Assembly: GCA_025757745.1 (NCBI GenBank)
Contig: CP107217.1
Location: 620,001 to 684,000, forward strand
Reading direction: 5' to 3'
Source: Coriobacteriaceae bacterium
GTDB lineage: Bacteria; Actinomycetota; Coriobacteriia; Coriobacteriales; Coriobacteriaceae
DNA: 64,000 nt
The position numbers and the translations under genes were made by a program. Shown here in pieces: positions 37,884 to 46,692 of this stretch (positions within the stretch are counted from its first letter, which is position 1; every line of letters starts with the position of its first letter). The notes below the pieces were generated by a model that saw only the letters and a program-made list of their open reading frames with translations, had not been told where the DNA came from and searched no databases.

Positions 37884-38110
37884 GGCTGGTCCTTTCGATA
37901 CGAGTACGCCAACTTGGCGCACCCAATGTACTGCACATATGGTGAAGCACATTGTAGTTCAACGCGGCGATGCATGCGTTTGAAAGCGTCTCTTGCCCGC
38001 ACGGTCCAACCTTTCAAAAAAGAAAGCTGGGCGTAAGTCAAATCGATGGCAGCGTATGCGCGGCGCTGCGATGATGGGTCCATGGTAAGAGCTGGTCTCA
38101 AGGAGGAGCC

Positions 38111-38254
38111 ATGATGTACGGAGCAGGGCAAGTGCGTGAACCGCGGTCGTTGGGAAGGCGCATAAGTGATTCTGCGATCGCTGCCGTGTGCACGGGATTG
38201 ATGGCGGTGCTTTGCATTGGGATGCTGTGGGCCATGTCGCATGTGGGACAATAG
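38111..38254 (+). CDS. 47-aa single-pass membrane microprotein
   Basis: Starts ATGATG directly after aaggaggagcc, one of the best ribosome sites in the window. Residues 1-20 are polar and basic (REPRSLGRRISD); residues 22-42 are one hydrophobic helix with Cys, Met and Trp; the tail is short. The strong start signal and clean membrane helix support a real gene. Function unknown. It stands 63 nt upstream of rsmJ. Confidence 0.6.
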   Translation: MMYGAGQVREPRSLGRRISDSAIAAVCTGLMAVLCIGMLWAMSHVGQ

Positions 38255-38317
38255 CGGACGGTTGGGTGCCGACATGAACGGCGCTCACGTATTCGTTTTG
38301 CTTGTTAAGGAGTGTCC

Positions 38318-39022
38318 ATGGGTGTCGTCGATCCCTTTTCTGTTGCTCGGGCCGCGGGGCTTGAGCTGACCGGGAAGCCCGAGGGCCTCACGCTCACCGA
38401 CGGCACGATGGAGCTGCGTGCCGATTTTGGCCGCATGCTTCCGCGGCTCAAGCGGGGCCGTCTGCAGCAAGAGCTGCTGGTAAAGGCCGCGCGCACAAAA
38501 GGCATCGAGAGCCCATGGGCGATTGACGCCACGGCAGGCTTTGGCGAGGATTCGCTGCTGCTGGCTGCCGCGGGCTTTTCCGTCGATCTATATGAACAGG
38601 ATTGCGTGATCGCGGCGCTCCTCAAGGATGCCTTGGATCGCGCGGCAGATGATCCGGCGCTTGCGACAGCTGTGGCGCGCATGCGCTTACATGCCGGCGA
38701 GGACAGCATTGCCGGCCTTCGCCATACAGCTGAGCTGATCGGGCGGGGCGAGCTCGCCGCTCCCGACGTGGTGTATCTGGACCCCATGTTTCCCGAGCGC
38801 ACCAAGAGCGCGGCGGTCAAAAAGAAGTTCCAACTCTTGCATCATCTGGAACAGCCGTGCGCCGATGAGGAGACGCTGGTTGAAGCTGCGCTTGCGGTGC
38901 GCCCGCGCAAGGTCGTTATCAAGCGACCGGTGAAGGGGCCACTGCTTGCCGGCGTTAAGCCGAGCTATCAACTTGCGGGCAAGGCCGTTCGCTACGACGT
39001 TTTGGTACCGCCGCGTCCATAG
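38318..39022 (+). CDS. rsmJ: 16S rRNA (guanine-N2)-methyltransferase RsmJ-like
   Basis: 234 aa from ATG 38318, whose ribosome site aaggag contains the alternative GTG at 38312. DATAGFGEDSLLLAAAG is the SAM loop and VYLDPMFPERTKSAAVKKK the catalytic motif of RsmJ (YhiQ). The E. coli enzyme methylates G1516 of 16S rRNA. Such proteins are mainly known from proteobacteria, but the motif match is strong. Confidence 0.85.
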   Translation: MGVVDPFSVARAAGLELTGKPEGLTLTDGTMELRADFGRMLPRLKRGRLQQELLVKAARTKGIESPWAIDATAGFGEDSLLLAAAGFSVDLYEQDCVIAALLKDALDRAADDPALATAVARMRLHAGEDSIAGLRHTAELIGRGELAAPDVVYLDPMFPERTKSAAVKKKFQLLHHLEQPCADEETLVEAALAVRPRKVVIKRPVKGPLLAGVKPSYQLAGKAVRYDVLVPPRP

Positions 39023-39070
39023 CTTGCGTGCGACGGTTGGCGCTCCGTCAGTGCCGTGCCGATGCGGTGC

Positions 39071-39373
39071 CTATTTCCAAGGGTGCGATGTCAGGTGCCA
39101 GCCGCCGCAGTATTCGCATTTGTAGCAGGCCAAACCGCGCCGCCCGCGGCTTTCGCAGTCGGCCATAACTGCCTCGGCCTCGACGCGCGTGTCGTAACGG
39201 TTTTTGCGCTCGCACGATTTGTAGCGCCAGGCCTCATTGCGCTCGGCGTCCAGGGCGTCGCGGCGCTCGTCCTCGCGTGCAAACAGGTCGCTCATATCGC
39301 CGCCGGTGGCAGTGCTCAAAAACTCGCTTTTTGCTTTTGACCAGGCGGCTCGCTTTTTGCTCCCCATCTGCAT
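39071..39373 (-). CDS. Small hypothetical protein with C-terminal Cys pair
   Basis: 100 aa from ATG 39373 (ggagagggg upstream). Charged, helical N-terminal two thirds (SDLFAREDERRDALDAER), then CYKCEYCGGWHLTS near the C-terminus, a likely zinc-binding knuckle with an earlier Cys at CERKNRY. Resembles small phage or housekeeping zinc-finger proteins of unknown role. Divergent from the GNAT gene. Confidence 0.6.
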   Translation of the reverse strand: MQMGSKKRAAWSKAKSEFLSTATGGDMSDLFAREDERRDALDAERNEAWRYKSCERKNRYDTRVEAEAVMADCESRGRRGLACYKCEYCGGWHLTSHPWK

Positions 39374-39444
39374 CGCGCCCCTCTCCAAACGTTGGTATCA
39401 TTGCTCAATCAAAGTGATACCAATAAACGTGAGGTCGCCGCGTG

Positions 39445-39933
39445 ATGATCAGAAAAACCCTCGATACCGACATTCCCGCTGTCATGGCTATCTATGACGC
39501 GGCCCGCGCCTTTATGCGCGCGCATGGCAACGCCACACAGTGGCCCGAGGGCACGCCTTCTGCCGAGCAACTGGCTGCCGATATCGCCGCCGGTGGCAGC
39601 TATGTGTGCGAAGTCGATGGCCGCGTGGTGGCGACGTTTGCCTTTTTGCCGGGCCCGGACGAGTGCTATGACGTAATTGAGGATGGTCAATGGCGCAGCG
39701 ACACTCCGTACGCCGTGCTGCACCGTGTGGCGTCCGATGGCACCGTGCACGGTATCGCGGCTGCGATGTTTGCCTTTGCCAAGGAGCGTGCCGATCACCT
39801 GCGCATCGACACGCATCAGGACAACCTGCCCATGCAGGGCGCGAGTATTAAGGCGGGGTTCGAGCGTGCCGGCGTCGTGTATGTGTCGGACGGCACGCCG
39901 CGTGTTGCGTTCGACTGGCTGCGTGAGGCGTAA
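39445..39933 (+). CDS. GNAT-family N-acetyltransferase
   Basis: 162 aa; the GTG at 39442 and ATG at 39445 are adjacent alternatives. IRKTLDTDIPAVMAIYD is the N-terminal GNAT strand-helix. VLHRVASDGTVHGIAAAMFAFA holds the acetyl-CoA pyrophosphate loop, in a degenerate form (split here around HGIA). IDTHQDNLPMQGASIKAGF is the usual motif B. Substrate unknown. Similar proteins are common in gut Actinomycetota and Firmicutes. Confidence 0.85.
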   Translation: MIRKTLDTDIPAVMAIYDAARAFMRAHGNATQWPEGTPSAEQLAADIAAGGSYVCEVDGRVVATFAFLPGPDECYDVIEDGQWRSDTPYAVLHRVASDGTVHGIAAAMFAFAKERADHLRIDTHQDNLPMQGASIKAGFERAGVVYVSDGTPRVAFDWLREA

Positions 39934-39961
39934 GAGTAGGGGCACGTGTCAACAATTCGCA

Positions 39962-39999
39962 CGAACGAAAATGGTCCCGGGTGGGGCCATTTTCGTTCG
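39962..39999 (+). terminator. 13-bp hairpin after the GNAT gene
   Basis: Arms cgaacgaaaatgg and ccattttcgttcg around 12 nt. No T-run follows, but its place just after the stop suggests a transcript end. Confidence 0.5.
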
Positions 40000-40194
40000 C
40001 TGCGCTGATTTGCAAGCCGGCTTTCGCAAGGCGCGAACCTACGAAAATCGCCGCGCGGCAACGCAGGGCGATGAGCTTGGTCGGGGGATAGGGCCCGCTT
40101 CGCCCGCCGGCGCGTAAATTGTATCATCCAGTGTGGAACGAGGACGCCCGTTGCCGCGTGCGATGGGCTTGTAGCTTGTAATAAGAGGAGAGCC

Positions 40195-42198
40195 ATGTCG
40201 AAGCAGGCAGTCGTTGGAATCTTGGCGCATGTCGATGCCGGCAAGACCACGTTGGCCGAGGCCATGTTGTTCAACGTGGGTCGCATTCGCAAGCGCGGCC
40301 GCGTGGACGATGGCGATTCGCATCTGGACACTAACGCGATCGAGCGCGAGCGCGGCATTACGATCTTCTCGTCGCAGGCCGTGCTCGACCACGGCGATAC
40401 CCACGTCATGCTTGTGGATGCGCCCGGCCACGTCGATTTTTCGGCCGAGGCGGAGCGCACGCTGCGCGCGCTCGACTATGCGATTTTGGTTGTGGGTGCC
40501 AACGACGGCGTGCAGGGGCACACCGAAACCCTGTGGCGCCTGCTTGCGCGCTATGACATTCCGACGTTCATCTTTATCAACAAAATCGATTTGGAGAATC
40601 CCGGCCGCGATGTTTTGCTGGCACAGCTTGGGCAACGTCTTTCCGAGGGCTGCCTGGATGCCAGCGAACTGTTGGTGGGTGGTGCCGTTCAGGAGGACGC
40701 TGCTGCGTTGGACGAGGCGGCGCTCGAGGAGTTTCTCGACGCAGGGGAGCTTTCGACTGCCACGCTTTCGCGGCTGGTCGCAGAGCGAAAGTTGTTTCCC
40801 TGCTTTGCGGGCTCGGCGCTCAAGGACCAGGGTGTGGCAGAGCTACTCGACGGCATATGCGCTTTGATGCGCGAGCGAACATGGCCCCAGGAGTTCGCCG
40901 CGCGAGTCTACCGCGTGAGTCGTGGAGACCGTGGCGAGCGTCTTGACTGGGTCAAGGTGACGGGCGGTGTACTGCGTGCAAAGCAAGTTGTCGAGGGATG
41001 CTCTGGCGCCTCCACTTGGGAGCAAAAGATCGACCAGGTGCGCATCTATAACGGCGAGAAGTATGAGCTTGCCCAAGAAGTTGCTGCTGGCGGTATTTGT
41101 GCCGTGACGGGCCTTGCGCACGTTCGCCCAGGGGATGCCTTGGGGGCGGAGCCCGTGGGCGATGCGCCTGTCATCGCTCCGGTCCTCACCTATACGGTGC
41201 TTCCGGGCGAACACGATGTCCACGCGGTGTTCAAAGCACTGACAGAGTTGGCGGACGAAGATCCCATGCTCGGCGTAAGCTGGAACACTCATCTTGAGCA
41301 GATTCATTTACAGCTGATGGGCGCCGTGCAGCTCGAGGTCGTGCAGCGGGTGTTGGCCGATCGCTTTGGCCTTTCGATTGAGTTTGAGCCCGGCGGCATT
41401 CTCTATAAGGAGACGATCTCGCAGCCGGTCGAGGGCGTGGGCCACTTTGAACCGCTGCGCCATTACGCCGAGGTGCACCTGCGCCTGGAGCCGTTGCCAG
41501 CGGGTTCGGGCGTGCAGTTTGGCACCGTGACCTCGACCGACAAGCTCGATCTTAACTGGCAGCGTTTGGCACTCACCAACGCCATGGAGCGCGATCACCT
41601 GGGCGCACTGACCGGCTCGCCCATCACCGATGTGCGCATTACGCTTACGGGCGGCCGCGCGCATGCCAAACACACCGAGGGCGGCGATTTTCGCCAGGCC
41701 ACGTACCGCGCGATTCGCCAGGGTTTGATGCAGGCGCGTGAGGTCGGCGCAGCCGTGCTGCTGGAGCCGTGGTATCACTTTGAGCTCGAGGTGCCGGGGG
41801 AGTGCGTGGGCCGGGCGCTCTCGGATGCCACGCGCATGGGCGCCGAGTACAAGCCGCCGACGATGGCGGGAGACCGGGCGAAGCTTGTGGGTCGCGTGCC
41901 GGCATCCGAGGTGCAGGATTATGCGCTGGAGGTGGCTGCCTACACGAGCGGTCGCGGTCATCTGTACCTGGAGTTCGCCGGCTATGCGGCTTGCCATGAT
42001 GCCGAGCGCGTAATCGAGACGGCCGCCTATGAGCCCGAGGCCGATCTGCCCAACACGCCCGATTCGGTCTTTTGCTCTCACGGCGCCGGCTATACCGTCA
42101 AGTGGTACGACGTACCCGCCGCGGCGCACGTAAAGATCGATCCCGCCACCTTCCGCCCCTATCGCCCCGCCGACGCGGAATTTTTCGGCCACATGTGA
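40195..42198 (+). CDS. TetM-like ribosome-protection-type translational GTPase
   Basis: 667 aa. G1 AHVDAGKTT, G2 ERERGITI, G3 DAPGHVDF, G4 NKID, followed by EF-G-like domains II to V. The C-terminal VFCSHGAGYTVKW is shared with TetM/TetO-like proteins. These GTPases bind the ribosomal A site; true TetM proteins displace tetracycline. The surrounding genes are ordinary, GC matches the neighbours and nothing mobile is near, so this is more likely a resident paralogue than an acquired resistance gene. The last two codons, ATG TGA, lie in an intergenic palindrome (42193). Confidence 0.88.
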   Translation: MSKQAVVGILAHVDAGKTTLAEAMLFNVGRIRKRGRVDDGDSHLDTNAIERERGITIFSSQAVLDHGDTHVMLVDAPGHVDFSAEAERTLRALDYAILVVGANDGVQGHTETLWRLLARYDIPTFIFINKIDLENPGRDVLLAQLGQRLSEGCLDASELLVGGAVQEDAAALDEAALEEFLDAGELSTATLSRLVAERKLFPCFAGSALKDQGVAELLDGICALMRERTWPQEFAARVYRVSRGDRGERLDWVKVTGGVLRAKQVVEGCSGASTWEQKIDQVRIYNGEKYELAQEVAAGGICAVTGLAHVRPGDALGAEPVGDAPVIAPVLTYTVLPGEHDVHAVFKALTELADEDPMLGVSWNTHLEQIHLQLMGAVQLEVVQRVLADRFGLSIEFEPGGILYKETISQPVEGVGHFEPLRHYAEVHLRLEPLPAGSGVQFGTVTSTDKLDLNWQRLALTNAMERDHLGALTGSPITDVRITLTGGRAHAKHTEGGDFRQATYRAIRQGLMQAREVGAAVLLEPWYHFELEVPGECVGRALSDATRMGAEYKPPTMAGDRAKLVGRVPASEVQDYALEVAAYTSGRGHLYLEFAGYAACHDAERVIETAAYEPEADLPNTPDSVFCSHGAGYTVKWYDVPAAAHVKIDPATFRPYRPADAEFFGHM

Positions 42199-42224
42199 CA
42201 AAGGGACAGCTCCTTTGTCACATT
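42193..42224. repeat. TGTGACAAAGGGAC palindrome overlapping a stop codon
   Basis: atgtgacaaaggga-cagc-tcctttgtcacat; one base lost in the right arm. The TGA of the TetM-like gene is inside the left arm. Confidence 0.85.
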
Positions 42225-42227
42225 CAG

Positions 42228-42259
42228 TTGGTATAACTCGGTATAAGTTGGTATAACTA
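42228..42259. promoter_or_regulatory. Direct repeats of ttggtataact upstream of the AAA ATPase gene
   Basis: ttggtataact occurs at 42228 and 42248, with cggtataa between. Each copy is a small dyad (agtt-ggtat-aact). Possibly a regulator-binding site or an AT-rich promoter for the ATPase gene 33 nt downstream. Confidence 0.4.
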
Positions 42260-42291
42260 TTGCTAGCCTTTGCCAATCCGAGGAGGCCGAC

Positions 42292-43410
42292 ATGAATCCA
42301 AATCCCTTTAAGCCAACGGCTGGTAAGCGGCCTCCGATACTCATCGGTCGCGAGTCGGTCATCGAAGGTTTTGAGGAGGGGCTCGATAACGGTGCCGGAG
42401 CGCCGGGCAGACTCATGCTCATTACAGGAAACCGCGGCTGTGGCAAAACAGTTCTCCTGCGGGAGCTGCAACGTCTGGCCAGTGAGCGCGGATGGGCGGT
42501 TGTCTCCGATTCCGCTTCGCTTGGTTTATGCGACCGCTTGGCCGACGCACTCCGCTCGAATAAGCCCGTTGTGACGTCAATGGAGTTTGGCCCATCGTTT
42601 GGACGGATGTCGGTTGAGGCGGCGCGGGCAAAAGGCGAGACGTTGCGAGGGCTGGTCAACGAACGTCTCAAGAAACTCGGCCCAAGCAAGGGTATTCTGT
42701 TTGCGATTGACGAGGCTCAATCGGCGTCTATCGAGGAGCTGGCGGCTCTTGCCGTTCTCTATCAGCAGGTGCTCGGAGACCAGGATGCCACGGGCTTGTC
42801 CGATAGCGACCAGCGCGGTCTTGCGCTGGTCTTTGCCGGCTTACCCAGTATGGTTGACGATCTGCTCGAAGAGCCGAGCGTGACGTTTTTGCGGCGTGCC
42901 CAGCAGCGTACGCTGGGGGCGATATCTTTGCCCCAGGTGCGCGATTCATATGTCCAGACGGTCAAAGACGCCGGTCTTTACGTTGACGCGGAGACAGCGG
43001 ACCTTGCGGCACACAAGAGCATGGGGCATCCCTATATGGTTCAGCTGGTGGGCTATTACATGTGGCGCTCTGCTGTCCGGCGTGGCTCGCAGGTCATTGA
43101 AGGGTGCGATGTCGAGGTTGGTCATGCGGATGCCGTCTCTGAGTTCTACGAAGCGGTTGACGCGCCTCTGTATTACGGGCTACGCACCCCACAGCGCCTC
43201 TTTATCGAGGCCATGGCTATTGACGAGGGCAAGCCGACGCGCATGGCGGATGTCATTGAGCGCTGCGATCGTACCCAGAGCTGGGCGAGTAAATATCGCG
43301 CAGGCCTGATTCGCGAGCGCGTCATCGAGGCTGCTGGATACGGCCTCGTCCGGTTTAGCGTGCCCATGCTGGGCGAGTACATCCGCGATCGTGTTTTATG
43401 GCACGAGTGA
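42292..43410 (+). CDS. AAA-type ATPase of unknown role
   Basis: 372 aa. Walker A TGNRGCGKTVLL near residue 45, Walker B LFAIDEAQSAS near 140, and FAGLPSM as sensor 1; STAND/ORC-like (AAA_16) layout. The last 100 residues look like a winged helix (LFIEAMAIDEGKPTRMADVIERC, with a break at the turn). Such ATPases are often tied to nucleic-acid or toxin-related tasks, but nothing nearby defines a partner. Bracketed by TGTGACAAAGGGAC palindromes at 42193 and 43410, with direct repeats upstream. Start after ccgaggagg. Confidence 0.75.
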   Translation: MNPNPFKPTAGKRPPILIGRESVIEGFEEGLDNGAGAPGRLMLITGNRGCGKTVLLRELQRLASERGWAVVSDSASLGLCDRLADALRSNKPVVTSMEFGPSFGRMSVEAARAKGETLRGLVNERLKKLGPSKGILFAIDEAQSASIEELAALAVLYQQVLGDQDATGLSDSDQRGLALVFAGLPSMVDDLLEEPSVTFLRRAQQRTLGAISLPQVRDSYVQTVKDAGLYVDAETADLAAHKSMGHPYMVQLVGYYMWRSAVRRGSQVIEGCDVEVGHADAVSEFYEAVDAPLYYGLRTPQRLFIEAMAIDEGKPTRMADVIERCDRTQSWASKYRAGLIRERVIEAAGYGLVRFSVPMLGEYIRDRVLWHE

Positions 43411-43456
43411 TGTGACAAAGGGACTGTCCCTTTGTCACATTCCTTTGTCACATTCG
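43410..43456. repeat. TGTGACAAAGGGAC palindrome plus an extra right half
   Basis: Perfect 14-nt arms at 43410-43423 and 43427-43440, then tcctttgtcacattcg repeats the right arm. Starts at the last base of the AAA ATPase stop codon. Confidence 0.88.
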
Positions 43457-43475
43457 ATTAACAGGAAGGGGAGCG

Positions 43476-45968
43476 ATGACGGTGTCGCAACAACCAAGTG
43501 CTATCGAGGTGCGCGGTGCGCGCGTCCATAACCTCAAGGACATCGATATCGATATTCCGCTGGGAAGGCTCGTGGGCATTGCCGGCGTGTCGGGCTCGGG
43601 CAAGAGCTCGCTGGCGTTGGGGGTGCTCTATGCCGAGGGCTCGCGTCGTTACCTGGAGGCGCTCAGCACCTATACCCGCCGTCGGCTGACGCAGGCAGAG
43701 CACGCTCAGGTGGACGAGGTGCTGCACGTGCCGGCGGCACTCGCATTGCATCAGCGCCCCAGTGTACCGGGCGTGCGCTCGACTTTTGGCACCATGACCG
43801 AGCTCAACAACAGTCTGCGTCTGCTCTTTAGCCGCTGCGCCCATCACGTGTGCCCGCATTGCGGGGCGCGTGTGGAGCCGAGCCTTAACGTGGCCGCGGG
43901 CCTGTCGCTCGCGTGCCCCGCATGCGGCCGCGAGTTCTATGCGCCGGGGGCCGAGGACCTTGCCTTTAACAGTGGCGGCGCGTGTCCTACCTGCGGAGGC
44001 ACCGGCGTCATGCGCGAGGTGGACGAGGCGAGCCTGGTGCCCGACGAGTCAAAGACCATCAACGAGGGTGCGGTGCTTCCCTGGGGCACGCTGATGTGGG
44101 ATCTGATGAAGCAGGTGGCCGGCGAGATGGGCGTGCGCACCGACGTGCCGTTTAGCCAGCTCACGCCTCAAGAGCGCGACATCGTGTTCCATGGTCCGGC
44201 GGTTAAGAAGCACATTCTCTACGTTCCCAAAAATGGCGAGGGCGCCACGCCGCTCGACTTTACCTATTACAACGCCGTCTATACCGTCGAGAATGCGCTC
44301 GCCAAGGTTAAGGACGATAAGGGGCTCAAGCGCGTTGCGCGCTTTTTGCGCGAGGGACCGTGCCGCGATTGCGGAGGCACGCGTCTTTCCGAGGCTGCGC
44401 GCCAGCCCCAGGTGCGCGGTATCAATCTGGCGCAGGCGGCGGCCATGACGCTGGGCGAGGCGATTGAGTGGGTGCGCGGAGTGCCCGCATCCTTGCCGAC
44501 CGAGATGCAGCCCATGGCGACGGATATCTGCGATTCGTTTTTGAGCACGGCCCGCCGCCTGGTCGATCTGGGTCTCGACTACCTTTCGCTCGACCGCGCC
44601 GGCGCCACGCTCTCCACGGGTGAGCGCCAGCGCGTGCAGCTTGCTCGCGTGGTGCGCAACCGATCGACAGGCGTGCTCTATGTGCTGGACGAGCCTTCGA
44701 TCGGCTTGCATCCTGCCAATGTCGACGGCTTGGTGGGTGTGATGCGCGATCTGGTGGATGACGGCAACACCGTGGTTGTTGTCGACCACGATACGCGCGT
44801 ACTGGCGGAAGCCGACTATCTCGTCGAGATGGGCCCCGTTGCCGGAGCAGACGGCGGTAATGTGATTGCCACTGGTACGGTAGGCGAGGTCGAGCAATCG
44901 CGGGGCAGCCGCATCGCTCCGTTTTTGCGCGCAGAGCCCAAACGCTTGCGTCCGCAGGTGACTGACGACGAGATGTTCGACCAGGGGCATATCCACATGG
45001 CAACCGATGCTATCCATACCGTCAAGCCGCTCGAAGTCGATATCCCGCGCGGCCGTCTCGTCGCGGTTACGGGCGTTTCGGGCTCGGGTAAGACGACGTT
45101 GGTGCTCGAGACGCTCATTCCGGCACTCAAGGCGCAGGCAGCCGGCGAGCGCCTGCCGGGGCACGTGCGTTGGGTCGATGCCGAGGGCATTGCCCGCGCA
45201 AATCTGATTGACGCTACGCCCATCGGCGCCAACGTGCGCTCGACGGTGGCGACTTATGCCGACATCCATGATGAGCTGCGCCGCGCCTTCGCCCGTACGC
45301 CCGAGGCCAAGGCGGCCGGCTACAAGGCGGGCGCCTTTAGCTACAACACTGGCGCCTTGCGTTGCCCTACGTGCGATGGCACGGGTTCGATATCGCTCGA
45401 CGTGCAGTTTTTGCCCGATGTCGAGATCGTCTGCCCGGCATGTCGCGGCTCGCGTTATGCGGATGCGGCTTCGCATATCCATCGCGAGGGCAAGGACGGG
45501 AGCTTGCTTACGTTGCCGCAGCTCATGGACATGAGTGTGGACGAGGCTCTCGACGCCACGGTGGGACTCAAGAAGGTTCAGGCGCGCTTGCAAACCTTGC
45601 ACGACCTGGGCTTGGGTTATCTCACGCTCGGTGAGCCCACGCCGGCGCTCTCGGGCGGCGAGGCACAGCGTCTTAAGCTTGCGAGCGAGATGGGCCGCGT
45701 GCAGGATGATGCCGCGTTTGTGTTTGACGAGCCCACGATCGGCCTGCATCCGCTCGATGTTCAGGTGTTGCTGAGTGTGTTCGACGGCCTCGTTGCCAAG
45801 GGCGCCACAGTTGTCGTGATCGAGCACGACCTCGACCTTATCCGTAACGCCGATTATGTGATCGACATGGGCCCGGGCGGTGGCGATGCCGGCGGGCAAA
45901 TCGTCTGCGCCGGCACGCCGGGCGACATCGCAGCCTGCTCCAAGAGCATTACCGGTCGCTACCTATAA
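43476..45968 (+). CDS. UvrA-like ABC excinuclease subunit (short, UvrA2-type)
   Basis: 830 aa, against about 940 for UvrA. Two ABC modules: Walker A GVSGSGKSS near residue 38 and GVSGSGKTT near 533; signatures LSTGERQRVQLA and LSGGEAQRLKLA; Walker B VLDEPSIGLHP and VFDEPTIGLHP. Zinc-finger Cys pairs CPHCG, CPACG, CPTCGG and CPTCDG are present. The shorter length suits UvrA2-like proteins, which lack the UvrB-interaction domain and are linked to drug or DNA-adduct tolerance. Start after ggaagggg. Its end abuts trmL on the other strand. Confidence 0.9.
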   Translation: MTVSQQPSAIEVRGARVHNLKDIDIDIPLGRLVGIAGVSGSGKSSLALGVLYAEGSRRYLEALSTYTRRRLTQAEHAQVDEVLHVPAALALHQRPSVPGVRSTFGTMTELNNSLRLLFSRCAHHVCPHCGARVEPSLNVAAGLSLACPACGREFYAPGAEDLAFNSGGACPTCGGTGVMREVDEASLVPDESKTINEGAVLPWGTLMWDLMKQVAGEMGVRTDVPFSQLTPQERDIVFHGPAVKKHILYVPKNGEGATPLDFTYYNAVYTVENALAKVKDDKGLKRVARFLREGPCRDCGGTRLSEAARQPQVRGINLAQAAAMTLGEAIEWVRGVPASLPTEMQPMATDICDSFLSTARRLVDLGLDYLSLDRAGATLSTGERQRVQLARVVRNRSTGVLYVLDEPSIGLHPANVDGLVGVMRDLVDDGNTVVVVDHDTRVLAEADYLVEMGPVAGADGGNVIATGTVGEVEQSRGSRIAPFLRAEPKRLRPQVTDDEMFDQGHIHMATDAIHTVKPLEVDIPRGRLVAVTGVSGSGKTTLVLETLIPALKAQAAGERLPGHVRWVDAEGIARANLIDATPIGANVRSTVATYADIHDELRRAFARTPEAKAAGYKAGAFSYNTGALRCPTCDGTGSISLDVQFLPDVEIVCPACRGSRYADAASHIHREGKDGSLLTLPQLMDMSVDEALDATVGLKKVQARLQTLHDLGLGYLTLGEPTPALSGGEAQRLKLASEMGRVQDDAAFVFDEPTIGLHPLDVQVLLSVFDGLVAKGATVVVIEHDLDLIRNADYVIDMGPGGGDAGGQIVCAGTPGDIAACSKSITGRYL

Positions 45969-45970
45969 CC

Positions 45971-46005
45971 GAATGTGACAAAGGGACAGCCTCTTTGTCA
46001 CATTC
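45971..46005. repeat. TGTGACAAAGGGAC palindrome overlapping the trmL stop
   Basis: gaatgtgacaaag ... ctttgtcacattc, inner part degenerate. The minus-strand TGA of trmL (45998-46000) lies in the right arm. Confidence 0.85.
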
Positions 46006-46597
46006 CCGGAAAGCCTGTTTGGCGCAGGGCCTCGTAGAGGACGATGGCGGCGCTGTTGGAGAGGTTGAGAGCGCTGATGCGGTAGTCGTCCGGGTCGACG
46101 AAGTTGCCGCAGATATCCTGCCGAAGGATGGCCTCGTGGCTGTCCTGGGTATGCCCCAGCGATTCCTCGTGGGCTTCCCAGGCCTCGGCGTTATCGAGTG
46201 AGTCACAATCGCGCAGCATCGGGATGCGCTCGCAGCGCTCGGACGCCGCGGCAAGCAGTGGCTCGGGAATGCCCGAGCTCTCGCTGCCAAAGACCAAGTA
46301 GTCTCCATCGCGGTAGGTACTCTGCACATAGGTGCGGCGTGCCTTTTTGGTTAGCAGATGCAGGCGCTCGTCGGCGGGGGAGAGGCCGTTGCGCGCAAGG
46401 AAATCCTCCCAGCCGGCATAGGTCGTCACGTCCAAGTTTTGCCAGTAGCCCAGACCGGCGCGACGCACCGTCTTGTCATCGAGCGAAAAGCCCAGCGGCT
46501 CCACCAGATGCAGATGGGCGCCGGTGACCACGCAGGTACGGCCGATATTGCCCGTATTGGCCGGAATCTCGGGCGCATACAGCACAATGTTGAACAT
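45998..46597 (-). CDS. trmL: tRNA (cytidine(34)-2'-O)-methyltransferase TrmL-like, with insertion
   Basis: 199 aa from ATG 46597 (AAGGAGA); the frame is open to 46993 but overlaps the CobW gene. SPOUT motifs: APEIPANTGNIGRTC near the N-terminus, FGSESSGIP, RIPM and ALNLSNSAAIVLYEALRQ. Between RIPM and LNLSNS, where E. coli TrmL has about 6 residues, this protein has about 49, rich in Asp, Glu and His (LDNAEAWEAHEES, LRQDICGNFVDPDD). That is inside the knot that binds SAM. Modifies the wobble base of tRNA-Leu in E. coli. The C-terminal Met and stop come from the intergenic palindrome. Confidence 0.88.
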   Translation of the reverse strand: MFNIVLYAPEIPANTGNIGRTCVVTGAHLHLVEPLGFSLDDKTVRRAGLGYWQNLDVTTYAGWEDFLARNGLSPADERLHLLTKKARRTYVQSTYRDGDYLVFGSESSGIPEPLLAAASERCERIPMLRDCDSLDNAEAWEAHEESLGHTQDSHEAILRQDICGNFVDPDDYRISALNLSNSAAIVLYEALRQTGFPGM

Positions 46598-46616
46598 GAA
46601 TCTCCTTGGCTTAGAA

Positions 46617-46653
46617 CGAAAAACCACCACGAAGGGCACCTTCGTGGTGGTTT
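46617..46653 (-). terminator. Intrinsic terminator between the CobW GTPase gene and trmL
   Basis: 15-bp stem aaaccaccacgaagg / ccttcgtggtggttt with 3-nt loop; on the minus strand it is followed by a T-run. Confidence 0.85.
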
Positions 46654-46692
46654 GGCGGTTACGTAGGCGGAACAATGCCCGCTTGGATAAAC

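Noticed and set aside
40195..42198. Acquired tetracycline-resistance gene
   Set aside because: No transposon, conjugation gene or base-composition change nearby; the TetM-like family includes chromosomal members not linked to resistance.
44049..45899. 616-aa open frame on the minus strand
   Set aside because: Lies wholly opposite the UvrA-like gene, with no ribosome site and no recognisable domain; an antisense shadow of high-GC codons.
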